Source of the DNA: Pardosa pseudoannulata | Taxonomy: Eukaryota; Arthropoda; Arachnida; Araneae; Lycosidae | DNA length: 64,000 bases | Reading direction: 5' to 3' | NCBI GenBank assembly: GCA_032207245.1 | Contig: CM063499.1 | Coordinates: 41,966,966-42,030,965 of the forward strand | In this document: positions 37,804 to 51,100 of the stretch, piece after piece | How positions within the stretch are numbered: the stretch's first letter is position 1 | Layout of the letters: each line of letters opens with the position of its first letter | Translations under genes and position numbers: made by a program | The notes under the pieces: model-generated | Database searches by the model: none | What the model was told of the DNA's origin: nothing | Seen by the model: the letters and a program-made list of their open reading frames with translations, nothing else

Positions 37804-39120
37804 GATCAAGACGCCTTGAATATCATTTTTAAAATATTCAACGTATGAGTATAAATGTTGCATAAAACAAAATGTACTAAAATCTACAAGATAAAAATAT
37901 CTAGATTTAGATACAAAACAATTGCTTAAAAATTGAGACGCCCCTCAAACTTTACTAAATATTTCTACGGCACTGCATATTAACTATTTTCATATTTTCG
38001 CTATACTTTTAGTTTCTACATTATACTAAAAACCAAGTTATCAATACCCACTTGCATGAAATACATTTTACATAAACAATTATTTTAAAATATATGATAT
38101 TTTAGCAGCTTTGTTTTTTTTATCTGCTTCGCGTTATTAAACCCTGTAACTTGACAAAATCCTGTTAATTAAAAAGCACATACCCAATTTTTAATTCAAA
38201 TACTTTAATAAATACGACACAAAAATTTCAATAAAATATAAAAGTAATGCGTATTAAACACTACGAAGTCTCTCAGAAAATATATACTAGGAAATATTAA
38301 GTAAAAAATAAAGTTTATCGGTGAAATAGGTGTTATGGAAATGAAATATTCAGTTAACCACAAATTTCGTTTCATTAACAAAGTTATGCCTAGATTACCT
38401 TTTTCAGGTATATAAAACTTCTCAAATTACGTTATTTTACGTTGTAAGCTGAATTCCCCCCCCCCCCAATTTAAACATATATCATTATCAGTTGAATAAC
38501 ACTATAATAAATCAAGACACCTTAATATCATTTTAAAAATATTCAACATTTGTCTTAACATATGACCATAAATAAATGAATGAAACAACGTCTACTAAAA
38601 AGATAAAAATATCTAGATTTAGATAGAAAACGTTTGATTAAAAATTGAGACACCCCCTAAAAATTCACTAAATATTTCTACTGTACTGCATATTAACTAT
38701 TTTCATTTTTTCACTGTCCATATTATACTAAAAACCTGAGTATCAATACCCACTTACGTTAAATACATTTTACATAAACAATTACTTTAAAGTATATGAT
38801 ATCTTAGCAGCTTTGTTTTTTATCTGCTTTGCGTTATTAAACCCTTTAACTTGACAAAATCCTGTTAATTAAAAAACACGGCACAAAAATTTCAGTGAAA
38901 TATAAAAGTAATGCGCATTAAACATTACGAAATCTCTAAGAAAATAAATCATACTAGGAAATATTAAGTAAAAAATAAAGTTTATCGGCCCAGTAGGTGT
39001 TATTGAAATGAAATCGGTTAACTACAAATTTCGTTTTATTAACAAAGTTATGCCTAGATTACATTTTTCAGGAGTATAAAAACTTATAGAATTAAGATTA
39101 GTCGAATTTCGTTATTTTAA
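37804..39120. repeat. Tandem duplication, about 707-bp unit, second copy
   Basis: Duplicate of 4103-5417, with units beginning at 37804 and 38511. Confidence 0.85.
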
Positions 39121-39694
39121 GGGCCCTCTGTCCACTTAAATTGGTTCATAAAACTAAGGACTAACAGTTATTAAAACTTATTTGCTGTTTATATAATTTA
39201 ACATAACTGCATGTAGAATTGTTTCCGTATGACCCTAGGTAGATTTAAAATACATGAAACATTATGCGTACAAAAAAATTTTTGGTATTATTTGAAATGC
39301 ATAAAGAGTGCATGTAATACAACTATTCAATAAAAATGAAAAGCAAAAGAAAAGCTGTATTTTGTGACTTCCGTATTCCGACAATAAGGCATGAAAAAGT
39401 GGAATTCACTAAAAAATTATAGGTATTTTTTACTAGTATATTAGTCTATTTTACTTGCTTTTTTAACTGAACAAAAAGTCATTAACTAATGTATTTGTTC
39501 TAGCATAGGTAACTTCCATTTTACATGATTCTGACCGAATTCGTCGTTCTTTAATTCTTACCACCTAGGTTCAGAGTTTTCTCGCATACCCGCCATGAAT
39601 GAATTGATATAACTGTTAAATTTACTAAGCCAGAAATAATGGAAATATGCATAAACTACCGCGACACTAAGAATATTTAAGAGAAGTAGCGTAT

Positions 39695-39881
39695 GCTTAC
39701 CTTAATAGTTCCAGTTTGAAGTTGCTTATAGTTCAAAATTCGAATAAGAGACTTAACAAAGCAAAATGGTCTATCACGTTTAGAAATTTTTGTTTTCTGT
39801 TTGAATGGCTAAATAGCTATTCAAACAGAAGCGTGTGATGTCATATACAGTTACAGCCAATCGCATTACCCGCCCGTTTAA
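39695..39881 (-). promoter_or_regulatory. Promoter-like cluster, second copy
   Basis: Copy of 5990-6176, with the same GC-box, CCAAT-type and CRE-like motifs and the palindrome at 39795-39830, here with a central AAAT in place of AATT. Function is inferred only from the motifs. Confidence 0.28.
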
Positions 39882-40105
39882 GTGTGTATCAAAATTATAA
39901 ACATCTGCCCAAATACGCTGTATTTTAAAATGGAAATATCGATGTTATAATTAAAGAACATTTTTTCTTACATTTTATTTCTTCAATATTTCGAGTAGAT
40001 TTTACAAAATGCGATATGTGTATATAAATGAATTATTTGTAACATACACATACATAAATATTCAGTCAAAGTAAAACTTGTACATTTCCCTCAAAAGGGT
40101 AAATC

Positions 40106-40420
40106 TGCATAAATGTCAGACTTTAATTAAAATCTAGAAATTGTTTTAATAACATGGTACTCATAACTACACAATAACTACCCATTTGTACACAAAAATG
40201 CATCATCAATGTATGGGATGTAAGTTATATTTACCTTTAACAATTTATTTGATACTATAAAGTAGTTTAAAAACTCCGTCAGTTCAGATTCCAATGTTAA
40301 ATACCTAGATAAAAATGAAGACTGCAAAAAAATTTTGGAAAATAATGTAAATTCATCATTGAGAATACTTAGGTTTTGGTTCATCATTGTTGGTTAAATA
40401 TAGTCAGTAACTGTCTACCA
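40106..40420. other. Continuation of the duplicated flank
   Basis: No gene recognised. The 69-codon minus-strand frame at 40178-40387 resembles nothing I know. Confidence 0.5.
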
Positions 40421-40423
40421 TTA

Positions 40424-40707
40424 AGAGCCGGTCTCACCGAAGTCGTTTAACGACTAACTACGATTAGCCACGATTAACCCTGGCGCCAACCAATGGGGAA
40501 ACGCTATTCTCCGTTTAAAACCGAGATTAATCTCGCTTAGCGTTAAAAACGACTTTGGTGGGATCGGCCCTAGGAGCCGGTCTCACCGAAGTCGTTTAAC
40601 GGCTAATCGCGATTAACCCATCGCGCTAACCAGTAGTAGGACGCAATTTTCCATTTAAACAGAGATTAATCGCGGTTAGCGTTAAACGACTTTGATGAGA
40701 CTGGCCT
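40424..40707. mobile_element. Tandem dimer of Harbinger-like MITE with TTA TSD
   Basis: Two head-to-tail copies of the palindromic MITE (40424-40570 and 40574-40707), each with arms of the type GAGCCGGTCTCACCGAAGTC. They are joined by the bases TAG. Only the outer edges show a matching duplication: TTA at 40421-40423 and TTA at 40708-40710. This suggests the dimer moved as one unit, or that one copy inserted at the end of the other. Confidence 0.78.
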
Positions 40708-40879
40708 TTAATGTTTGGCTTTTAATCTGTGGTTAGTTCACAGTTTATCTTAACTAAAGTTAAAACGGCAGCTAAGTGACATTTAAAATGAGTTCTACTT
40801 CTATCGAAAGTAAGTTCGTACTTTGAAATATTTGTCACGAGAGACTAGTGTGGACAAACTTGAAAGTGAGAGAGAGAAA

Positions 40880-41004
40880 TAGACCAGGATCTACTGCTTA
40901 CAGCGGATTCTGAAGAGCTACGAACATCCATGCCAGAAGTGGGATTTAAACACTTAAACTTCTGTAACAAAGAGCAGTGCCCTTCCCATTCAGGCATCGA
41001 TAAG
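40880..41004 (-). mobile_element. Degenerate SINE copy
   Basis: Recognisable pieces of the family body (GATCTACTGCTTACAGCGGATTC, shortened here, then CTACGAACATCCATGCCAGA) with many changes. The B-box is mutated and no target duplication is visible. Confidence 0.65.
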
Positions 41005-41251
41005 CCAGATATAAGTTGGAAATTACAAGCCAGAAGTCCTGAGTCTACCGGAGCTCGATATTTTGTTTAATAGCTCGCTACTAACTTTCAAAAACTAGCC
41101 TCACATGAATAGGGTGATGCAAATTGTATCAAAATAGTCTTTATTTTTTTTAACTCTGCATATTTAATTCTTTTTAAATCCTTTTTAGATCTTTTTTAAA
41201 TCAACATGCTTGTTTCTAATCGATAACCCAGTTTCTGGTAAGTCAGACCTA

Positions 41252-41386
41252 GGGCCGGTCTCACCAAAGTCGTTTAACGGCTAACCGCGATTAACCCATG
41301 GCGCCAACCAATGGTGGAACGCAATTCTCTGTTTAAACAGAGATTAATCGTGATTAGCCGTTAAACGACTTTGGTGAGATCGGACC
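41252..41386. mobile_element. Harbinger-like foldback MITE
   Basis: The cleanest single copy: left arm GGGCCGGTCTCACCAAAGTC, right arm ending GGTGAGATCGGACC, arms inverted over about 43 bp. The flanks are CTA (41249-41251) and TTA (41387-41389), one mismatch. Confidence 0.8.
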
Positions 41387-41389
41387 TTA

Positions 41390-41964
41390 AACTGTTTTGA
41401 ATTTGCGCAAATGTCGACAACTGTTTTGAAGTCATACTCGAACTGTTTGAAAAATATGGAACTTAATGTGTGAATCAAGTAGAAAACAATAATATGTATT
41501 TAAATATCTATTGTTATATATCAAACCTGCTGAATTTTATAATTTTCAGGTAAACCTTTAAAGCCTATTGATTTCAGGGATTATGGGAAAGAGGTATATA
41601 AAAAACTTTACTGAACTCTTTTGGGTTTGGTGAATCCATATTTTAAGGTCATTTGATATATTTGTTCAATTCAGATTAAGATTAAAATATATGTATTTAA
41701 GTTATATTGTAAGTATAGTGTTTGTAAGTAAATATAGTGTTTTAAATAAATTTTAAAGTAAGTTTTTCTTCTTTTTTGTTGGATTGGTTTAGAGCCCTAT
41801 GGTTTACTTTTAAACATTGTTTACTACTTGTAAAACATTGCAAAACCTTTTGTAAGTATTTATGTCCAGCATTTTTACTCCTTCAAAATTTCTGAAAAAT
41901 GTGTTTTTTTTTATTTATATGCGTATATGTATATTGATAAAATGTTTGATTTGGAAGGGTTCTA
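41390..41964. other. Unassigned sequence with a SINE tail fragment
   Basis: 41779-41820 (GGATTGGTTTAGAGCCCTATGG) resembles the 3' tail of the SINE family on the minus strand. Otherwise nothing recognised. Confidence 0.45.
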
Positions 41965-42250
41965 ATGGAAAGGGACAGTGAATTGGAGGAATTTAACTTG
42001 GATGATTCAGATAGTGGATCTTCGACTTCAATTCCAAGTTTGGAAACAGAAGAAGAAAATCAAAGCGAAGGAATAAATGAATGGGCAGAAATAAGGTAAC
42101 TACAGATGCCCCGCCCCCTTCAACTCCAACTGAATTTATTGGAAACCTGCAATTGATCTCCAAATTTCACCATTCACTAAGCCGATACAGCTTTCTGATT
42201 ATTTTATTGATGATGAGTTAGTTGGAAAAATTGTAGGGCAACAAATTTAA
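41965..42250 (+). pseudogene. piggyBac-like transposase N-terminal fragment
   Basis: An ATG at 41965 opens an acidic stretch (MERDSELEEFNLDDSDSG, then ETEEENQSEGINEWAEI) before a stop. After a frameshift the sequence continues WKPAIDLQISPFTKPIQL, then SDYFIDDELVGKIV, then stops at 42250. The acidic N-terminus followed by F..FIDDEL...IV is the known start of the piggyBac transposase (DDE_Tnp_1_7) domain, ahead of the first catalytic Asp. No catalytic core is present. The next 190 bp could include a decayed cysteine-rich tail but this is uncertain. It is an inactive, internally deleted remnant. A possible source or relative of the many TTAA elements in the window is inference. Confidence 0.7.
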
Positions 42251-42450
42251 TTTCTGTACAAGAACAAAGAACGAGGCCAACGACATCTTCCAGCGCAAAT
42301 GATCAGTGGTGTGTAACCCTGCCAAAGATGCGTATTTTTTTCACCATTGTAATGTCTATGAGCATTACATATAAACTGGAAGAAAAATTGTATTGGCCCC
42401 AAAACAGTTGTATTTAGATTTTCTGCAAAAACCATGTTGTATAGAAAATA

Positions 42451-44305
42451 CGTGCTAATAAAAAAATATTTACATTTTGCAAATAATGAGACATATGATG
42501 CAGCTACACATCCACATTTTCTTGTTTTGTTTTTATCGATTTTTATATTTAGTACATTTCAAATGTAGAATAAAAACCCCGATGTTTTTAGTTACATTTG
42601 TGGAAAAAAAAATCCTAGCGTGAAGGGATTAAAAATTTTTGCTATTTTTATAAACAATAATTTTTAGGTATTATTCCACACCTATTTAAAATTTTAAGAA
42701 GTATCAGAAACATTACATCAGGGCATGGACTTAAAAAAAAAAAATGTTTGAAAATTCAATTTCAGATACTGTAAATAGCAAATGAATTAAAAAACAAAGA
42801 AAGGAGTAGGTAGAGTTTCATCATAGGTCTATAATGTATTTACTAAGAATTTTTTAAAATCAATATGTACAATAGTTTATTTACAGTTGAAAAAATACCC
42901 ATTTTAGTAAAATGAATTTAAAGTATTTTAATTTTTTAAAAAACAATGATAGTTCATGCATAGATTGTAATTTTGTACAGGTTCTAGTTCGTAAATTTCA
43001 TTTGGGTTCGTTTTAAACAATTCTTAAATACCTAGAAATTTTAAAAATGAAAAAATCGAATTTTTGGAGGTTAAAAGGTGATGTTCCTCCTTAAAAAAAT
43101 ATAAGAAAGGGGGAGTTTAAAGACCTTTTAATTCCTAAAACTATGTTTTATTGAGTAAATGCAAGTTTGTACTACAATTTATATGGTATTTGGGACTTGA
43201 AATAAGTCTGGAATTTCATGGGAGGCGACAGAAAATAACAATGTTAGTGAAAGGAAGGTTATCTGACACTTTCAAAAAGGAGGAAATCTCTTTATCACAT
43301 GTCAAAATATACACATTATGTCATGATTCAAAGAAAATATTTATTTTGATATACTGTCATGATTTACTGGTTAAGAATATGTAGATTTCTAGAGTTACAG
43401 TGAAAAATTTTCAACTGATTTATTTTAGTTCAGATTGGCTTGTTACAATAATTTATGACTTTAATCGTTAGTTTGATGCAAACTGAGGCCATGAACTGCA
43501 ACTCAGCCAGAAAAATTCAGCAGCAATAAAATTTAACATTCCCAGTTAGATTGTTCTGGTTTATTTGCATTAGTTTAAGGCTTAATTAAGTTACAATTAA
43601 AAACATACCTTAAAATATATATTTAATTTCCTGTTAAGAATATAAAAAAAGAAAAACTAGTGAATTACAGAAATCCATAATTTTTTATTTGCTTTCTGTA
43701 GGACTGTGATTTTTTCTTTTTAATCAGGAATCTATTCGGAACAATCATTTGTAATACTTGGCAACACAAAAAAGAATTTAATATCAATCTTAGTACCAAT
43801 CCTAAACACTGAAATTTTTTATAAAAAAAAAGTACGGAAAAAAGGAAAACTTGGTAATTCACAAATATAATAACTGATGGTAAGTTCAACCTAAAGCGGT
43901 CAAGTGGGATTGCTGTATTACTGGTTGAGCATTAGGAGGTTCATGTTGGGACATGTTCTACACAACTACTGAATAGCAAAGCTCTATTACAATGCACATC
44001 TAGCCAGTGAAGGAGTTTCTAATGGACACACATTTGTGCACATTCCAGATTGTTGAATTTCCCTGACATTTTCCTATTTCCCTTGCTTGTAGGCACTCTG
44101 ATTTTAGTTTTCCAAATATTGTTTGGTTTTGTAATTAAAATTAAAAACCTTTATTTTAATTAAATTATGCATAATATTGCATATTACGACCTTTGTATAC
44201 TTGCAGAATTTAAAGAAACTTAACTAATTATGAAAGGGTAGCCTGCAATTATGTAAAAGGTTTCAGTAGTGGCCCTATAGCTGTCACAAGCTTGAAAGTT
44301 TCAGA
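42451..44305. other. Intergenic sequence downstream of the PIG-L gene
   Basis: AT-rich sequence; no supported gene. The open frames at 43151-43384 and 43665-43889 show no recognisable features. Confidence 0.5.
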
Positions 44306-44880
44306 GTTACATGAATTTCAGTCAAATTTTATGACAGTTTCAATGTGATTTTGAGTCATACACATACACCCATTAAAATTTTTTTTAACTTATAAAAGAT
44401 TTCAAGGATATTCATCACATTTTTTGAGATCAGATTTTATGATGATTATGATACTTTCTGTTGACTTCATATACAAGAAAGTAAGCATTATATACTATAT
44501 GTTACATGAATTTCAGTCAAATTTTATGACAGTTGTAATGTGATTTTGAATCATACACACACTGTTTTTTCGACTTATAAAAGATTTTAATGATATTAAT
44601 CCCAATTTTTGAGGTCAGATTTTATGATGATTATGATACTTTCTGTATACTTCATATACAAGAAAGTAAGCATTATATACTATATGTTACATAAATTTCA
44701 GTCAAATTTTATGACAGTTGTAATGTGATTTTTAGTCATACACATATACACTAAAAGTTTTTTCTACTTATAAAAGATTTTAATGATATTCATCACACTT
44801 TTGAGGTCAGATTTTATGAAGATTATGATACTTTCTGTATACTTTATATACAAGAAAGTAAGCATTATATACTACATGTA
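44306..44880. repeat. Three-copy tandem repeat of about 190 bp
   Basis: Units begin GTTACATGAATTTCAGTC at about 44306, 44501 and 44685. They share CAAATTTTATGACAG, CTTATAAAAGATTT, GAGGTCAGATTTTATGA and CAAGAAAGTAAGCATTATA. It lies just beyond the PIG-L stop codon and may fall within the 3' UTR or end region. Confidence 0.88.
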
Positions 44881-45008
44881 TATAATAAGAAGCAGACATT
44901 TTTATAAACATCTGTATTAAGTCATAAAAATTTCTTGACAAAGGAATAAAAATCAATTACACATCAAGAACGATATGAAAAAAATATTTATCAAAATATA
45001 GCAACAAT

Positions 45009-45128
45009 TTATCGGTCTTTGTCATTCACAATAAGTTCTGTGAACGTATTAATATAAACATATCGTGAAAAAATAATATACAGTTTTCTAAACCATACAA
45101 ATTGTGATCTGTGCGCTTTCATGGACAA
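45009..45128 (-). CDS. PIGL: PIG-L exon 7 (terminal)
   Basis: Acceptor CTTTTTCAG after a 95-base intron. Encodes residues 209-247: [19 protein letters not shown], then [10 protein letters not shown] and a short tail before TAA. HRSQ..WFR.LYI.FSRY..IN is the family's conserved C-terminus. Confidence 0.95.
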   Translation of the reverse strand: MSMKAHRSQFVWFRKLYIIFSRYVYINTFTELIVNDKDR

Positions 45129-48100
45129 CTGAAAAAGAAAAGAAATTCAGTCAGTTTAAGCATTAGTAAATGGTTAACATAGTTACTAATTTTGTAAAGT
45201 GATACAATTTTATTGTTCCTTACCCAAGTTTTCTGTACATCTCTGAGTGCTGAGATAAAGTAGACATTGGGGTTTAATTGACATAGTGGAGCAGTTAGGA
45301 AACAAAGATACTTTTGAAGTAAGAAAACAGTTTTCAGAAGAAACACTTGACTATCTAAAAAGATTTCAAACAAATAAACATTTACATTTAATTAAAAGAA
45401 GAGAAGTATATTACTTATTTCATTCCATTCCATTTTACATATATTGGTTTTTATGGTACATATCTCTCTTAAGATTATTACTTAAATAAACTTTACATTT
45501 ATTAAATTAAAAATATATATTGGAGACAGAAAGAAATTTATATTTAATTCAAACAGCAGCTTATTTACATTAAAACATTCATTTCATTTTATATATATTG
45601 ACTGTTAAGTGCACAATATATTTTTTAAGATTATTACTAAAATAAGTTTTAGATTTATAGAATTAATAAATATACTGGGACAAACAAATATACATTTACA
45701 TTTAATTCAAGGAAAAGCAGCTTTTTTTTACATTAAATCATAGCAATCCATTTTACATATATTGATTTTTATATCATATTATTATTCATAATACTCACCC
45801 ACTATACACATATATATTTATGGTGCACAATATCATTTTTAAGATTATTACAAAATAAACTTTAGATTGATTAAATTAAAAAAATATGCTGGACACTGCA
45901 ATGAATTCTCGTTACATTAAATTTCTAGATACAGACTTATCTGCTACCATGAGAGAAACCGGTGCAAGGTGGAAGGTATAGCGAACGTGCCTTTTGTGAG
46001 CACTTGAACTGAGCTCATCTTTACCTAGTGAAAGGACGTTGTTTTGCACAGAACAGGATGCTGAATAGAGGATTGTTAACATCTAGGACAATCTCAATCA
46101 TTCTGTCTGAGAAATTCATTAGGATGATGGTGAAGTGTTTCCAGTGTTAGTTTCAATGGCATCTCGAAGAAAGAGTCACACATGACAGAAATCCTCTACA
46201 TTGTAAAGGAAGTAGCAATACTTCCCTACCTTGTTCCCCAAAGGTTTGTCCAGAGACATCAATTAATGATCGGCGAGATTGCTCCAGATTACTGCAAACT
46301 CCCCTTGGAACAGGGCTTGCACCTGTCCGGCTACAGTTCTACAAACGGTTTCCTCATCACGCCATCAATCAGATGTCTGATCAGCTGAGATGGAAATTGT
46401 CCATCTCAGTTGATCAGACATTGTATCTTGTTTTCGCTACTCTGCTACATTATTACCCACTTCTGTCATCATTTCGATTTATACATCACGTGTGAGCAGT
46501 GCAGTACAGTGATTTTATATGTAAAAAATGTTTTCCATGAATTTTTTGATAATAAACATTTTATTTAAATTAATTTGGAACTATTTTCTTTGTAAAAAAC
46601 TTCAATTTTGTTGTATGAGTCAAATTGGCTCACTTCAGTAAAAATAAGTATATGATCAACATCCGTAAATCTAGTGTTAAGCCAAACTGAATAGTACTTT
46701 TCATAAGCTTCAAATTCCACTTATTTGAACATCAAGGGGTTTTAATAAGCCTTTGCAATATTGAGGCCAGGATTAGTTATTCCAATTTTGGTCATACTGA
46801 CCAGAAGGCAACACCTATATTATTATATAGCAAAAAGAAAATACAGGGTTACAAGTATAGGGTCACATAGCAGAATTTTCAGCCTTTTCATTTTTAAAAA
46901 ATTTCACTCACTTAATGCCTAATATACTTTAATTTAATACTTACAGTATAGAATTTCTGTTTCTTTCAGCCATTATATTATTATGTTGAATTATTGATAG
47001 ATGAATAAATTAATAAAGCATTTGCAATTTTTTGCTGCAGGGTTTTTCTGTATTTACTGCATTGCAAATTAATAAATTGAGTGGAAGTTTTCTAAGCTAA
47101 AAGTGTATTACACATAAAGAAAATATTAGATTTCACTTAATAAAAGCACTTATAAGATTTAAAATAAATGCTTGTATGCACATACCTCTTGGTAACAGAT
47201 CTTTGGTTTTCAGATACCTAAAAAAATAGAAATATCTAAATAAAGAATACATAATACAAAAATATAGATATGTTATTGTTGATAAGTATAAAATACAAAT
47301 AGTAAAAAATTGAACTAAAAAAAAAAAGGCTGATTAAACATTTGCTTGCTAATGTTCCCAAATAGTAACACAACATTTGAGTAATTATTTGATATATTTG
47401 TGTGTAGATATATCTATATACTTAAGTGGGAGAACTTCTTACATAGAAAAACTGAAAAAATTCATTATAAATAATTTTAGTTAAGTAGTAACTCATTTTA
47501 TAATGTCTACATGCATTCTCATAAACATAGTCTTTTTACTATTAAATAAATTAAATTAAGTCTAGACTATATTTTTTAAATATCTTAAATATTAACTTCA
47601 ACCAAAAATAATTCAAATGGTTTTAAAATTAAGAAAACATTAGGTACAGACAAAAGAATTAAAAATACTGAGGAAACTGAAAATACTAAAGAAAACTAGA
47701 AACAATATCATTATGTTAATTTACTTTAACATTTCTTTTATTTCTAAGAATCTGGGCTTGACTTCTTTATGACAAATGGTTATAATCAATTACTTTTATC
47801 CTAGGCTGGTATGGTTTGTGAAAAGGGCTGAATTGACTTCGATTATAAAAATTTGTAGTATATTGCCTTGCCTTACATGCAGAGTGTCAAGACTTTATAA
47901 TATTCAGTAACTATCACTGTAAAGAAATAGTGTTTATTGCTATTGCCTAACATTATTAAATTCTTCCTCAAATATATTCTTTGTATCACTGTTCAGTATA
48001 AATTCAATTAAACCTCACAGTGAAATCTAAAAACCGGTTTGGAGGGGTAAAAAAATGGAAAATGTTTTAAATTATACAGGGAATTTATTATTAAATAAAA

Positions 48101-51100
48101 TTGAACCACTCAATTAGAACACTTCAAGTGAGAAAACTCCTTAAACAGATTTCACATTATATAAAGGGGAGACCGGGGTAAAATGGACCACCCCCAATTA
48201 TTTATTTTATTTATTATTTTTAATGTTTAATATTTTGATACATAGATGACAGCACTGCAGTCTTAAATGAATGTGTAATTGTGTGTTCAGCTGACAATTT
48301 AGCCATTTTATTCTAGAAAGTTGATTTGTGGTAGTCAGAAGTACATATTTTCATCATATCTTCTTCTCTTCATTTAAGAATTGTGATTTGGAGGATTTAA
48401 CTTCTCACAATAAAGAGCTAAGATAATGTATTGTTATATTTAATGTAGTTGAAACAATTTAATATAAGATTTGTTCTTTTTTTCAGACACTTTTTGCCAG
48501 AATTACACATGGGATAAAATGGACCACCAAAACCTGGGGTAAAATAGACCATGATCCATTTTCCAGGTTGTGTGTTTTTTTTTTATTTCTGTATCTCATA
48601 TGATTTTCTAAGTTGATTTCATGTGTGATACTTTAAAAAAACATGCAATCAGGATTTAAAGTAATAGATATATGGCCATTCAATGAAAACGTCTTTGAGG
48701 ATATTGAATATCTCTCATCATATGCATCTGATCAACCGTCACCAGATTGTTTGGGAACATTAGCAAGCAAATGTTTAATCAGTCTATTTTTTTAAAGTTA
48801 AATTACCAAGTACAGCTGATCGTCAACCAAGCACAGCTGATCAACAATCAAGCGTAAGCATAGATGATCAGCAAACAAAAACATCACAATCAGTACAAAG
48901 TGAAAATCATTAGTTGAAAACAATATCACCTTTTGAATTACGCCCCTTGGCAAAAGCTAGCATGCAAGACAACAAACAAATGAAAGAAATGTGCATCAAA
49001 AATTCTAACTGATATAGGAGTGAAAACGATAATTGAAAAAGATGTCAAAGAAAAGGAAGAGAAAAAATTAAAATAGAAAAATGCTGCTATAGTTAAAGCT
49101 AGGAAGAATTTAGAAAAAAATGTTAGTCTTAACTATGCAGAAAAATGATAAAAGTGCATTTTAAAGCAAATAAAGGAAATTTATGTGGATCAGAATGTTC
49201 GAGTGATTCAGAACATATATCTGTTTATAGTAATACACAATACAGTGATAAAGAAAGCAATTCACAGCATGATGCTAATTTTGATAATGAATTAAAAGTT
49301 GGCAAGTATGTTTTGGTTAAATTTTTGACAAAAAAGACAGTGGTTCATTTTGTTGGTTTAATAGCAGGAAAAAATGATGATGATTACGTTCTTGTGAAAT
49401 TTATGAGGGAAAAACCTAATCAAAATGTGTTCATTTTTCCTGACAATGTTGATGAATTACTAGGAAATGTTCAAGATATTGTGATGAGTCTCCCAGACCC
49501 TAGTGCTTCTCAAGTATTTCTCAAGAAAATAGCAGACTTTCAGTAACACACAAATCTTTTGGTGTATCATTCATTAACTTCAATATTTGTTAATATTATG
49601 TTTTATAGGTACAGATTGAAGCTATAGAAAATAAACATAATACATCTAATCAAACTTGATAAATTAAGAACTATACCTGATCTGAAAGGCAGTACTTTAC
49701 AATGTGATCTTACCATTTTTCCCGGATACGCTGCAGTTAATTATAGCTATTTTAAAATTTCAAATTATAGCTGAAAATGATGCTCATGATGTTGAATATG
49801 TCTTAGTGTTCTGATTTTTTTCAAACTAAATCTGTATAATTTAAATCTGGTTGTGAAATTTTGAATTAATTTGTTTTTGGTTTGGAGTGCTAGGGTCTAC
49901 TTTTTGCAACATGAGGGCTAATGAGATCGGGACCTACAGCTTAAAGCCAATTCCGAATGGCTACCAACATCCATGCCAGGGTGGGATTTGAACTCACGAA
50001 CTCCGGTTCCGAAGGCCAGCATCCTAACCAATCGGCCATCATTCAGCGAATTAATTTTTTTTAATCACTCAAATAAATTCCCATCCATTTTATGCCATAT
50101 TTAAGAATTCATAACTTTCTAAACAATAGTTTTGATTCTAGACAACTTTAAAGTAAGGGAGTTTAATTATGGACACCATGTGTACATATATATAAACAGT
50201 AGAACTGCTGTACTCTACATGTATAACTTATAGTCTTTTTAATCAGAACATTTATGAGGCATGAAATGTACTATAAACAATATGAAAAGCAATAATTAAA
50301 AAAAAATTGTTATGCTATATAAAGTCCTATTTTAAATATTATTGTTGGACATATTCAGAAAATGTATAAACTTTTACATAATGAAAATAAGTTACTACAA
50401 GAAATTAGTTTTTTAAAAGAAAATTTAAAATGAAAGCACTTACTCAAGACCCTTATGAATTGCAATGTGATTAAGATGGCCACTCACGCCATATTCATCA
50501 AATGAAAATATCTAAAAAATAACATTACTTCAATAAACTGTACTTTTAATAATTATATGACAAATTTTACAAAATATAAGGATATTATTGAATCAATATC
50601 ATACAAGAAACATTCAGAGACATACCAGACAAATCAATAGACAAAAGTACTGACATTAGCAACTTATTTTAAGAGCTGCTAAGTGAAACAAATCTAATGA
50701 AAAAACTTCATTTCTATCAATGTTACTGGTAAAATAATATAACAAAATATACAAATCACAAGGTTTATGATATACACTGTCTACCAATAAGTATTCGGAC
50801 ACCTGTTATAGAAAAGAAAAACTAACTTTATTCAAAATCAATAGTTGGTAGAGCTACCACAAGAGGCAATTACAGCGTGAACCCTCTGGGGCATACTTTC
50901 TGTCGGTCTCTATCTCCCAGTTTCGTTGGTCTGCCGACTCGGGGCACATTCCTACTATACCGCTCACCTTTCACTTCTTAATCACATAGGCAACTGTCGA
51001 TTTTGAGTACTTCAGATTGCTAGATATGTCCCTTAAGGATTTGCCACATTTGTGATACCCAATAATTATACCTTTCTCGAAATCAGAGAGTTCCGAACTG

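Larger units (their letters stand above)
36166..40105. repeat. Segmental duplication, copy 2 right flank
   Basis: Counterpart of 2441-6400 in the same orientation, including the Helitron-like end at 37487, the 707-bp tandem pair and the promoter-like cluster. From about 38255 to 40105 it is nearly identical to 4550-6400; before that it is visibly diverged. Sequence after 40105 has no counterpart in the window, because copy 1 stops at the N gap. Confidence 0.93.

Noticed and set aside
43151..43384. Host gene of 77 residues
   Set aside because: No splice context, no recognisable motif, and composition as expected for a chance frame.
45286..45489. Plus-strand gene of 67 residues
   Set aside because: It is antisense to PIG-L exon 6.
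48171..48560. Complete pogo/Tigger terminal repeats around the remnant
   Set aside because: A GGGGTAAAATGGACC-type motif occurs, but it is repeated at about 48510-48553 and no inverted partner was found downstream.
49145..49546. Independent host gene of 133 residues
   Set aside because: The upstream decayed sequence shows it is the C-terminal part of a Tigger/pogo-like transposase.
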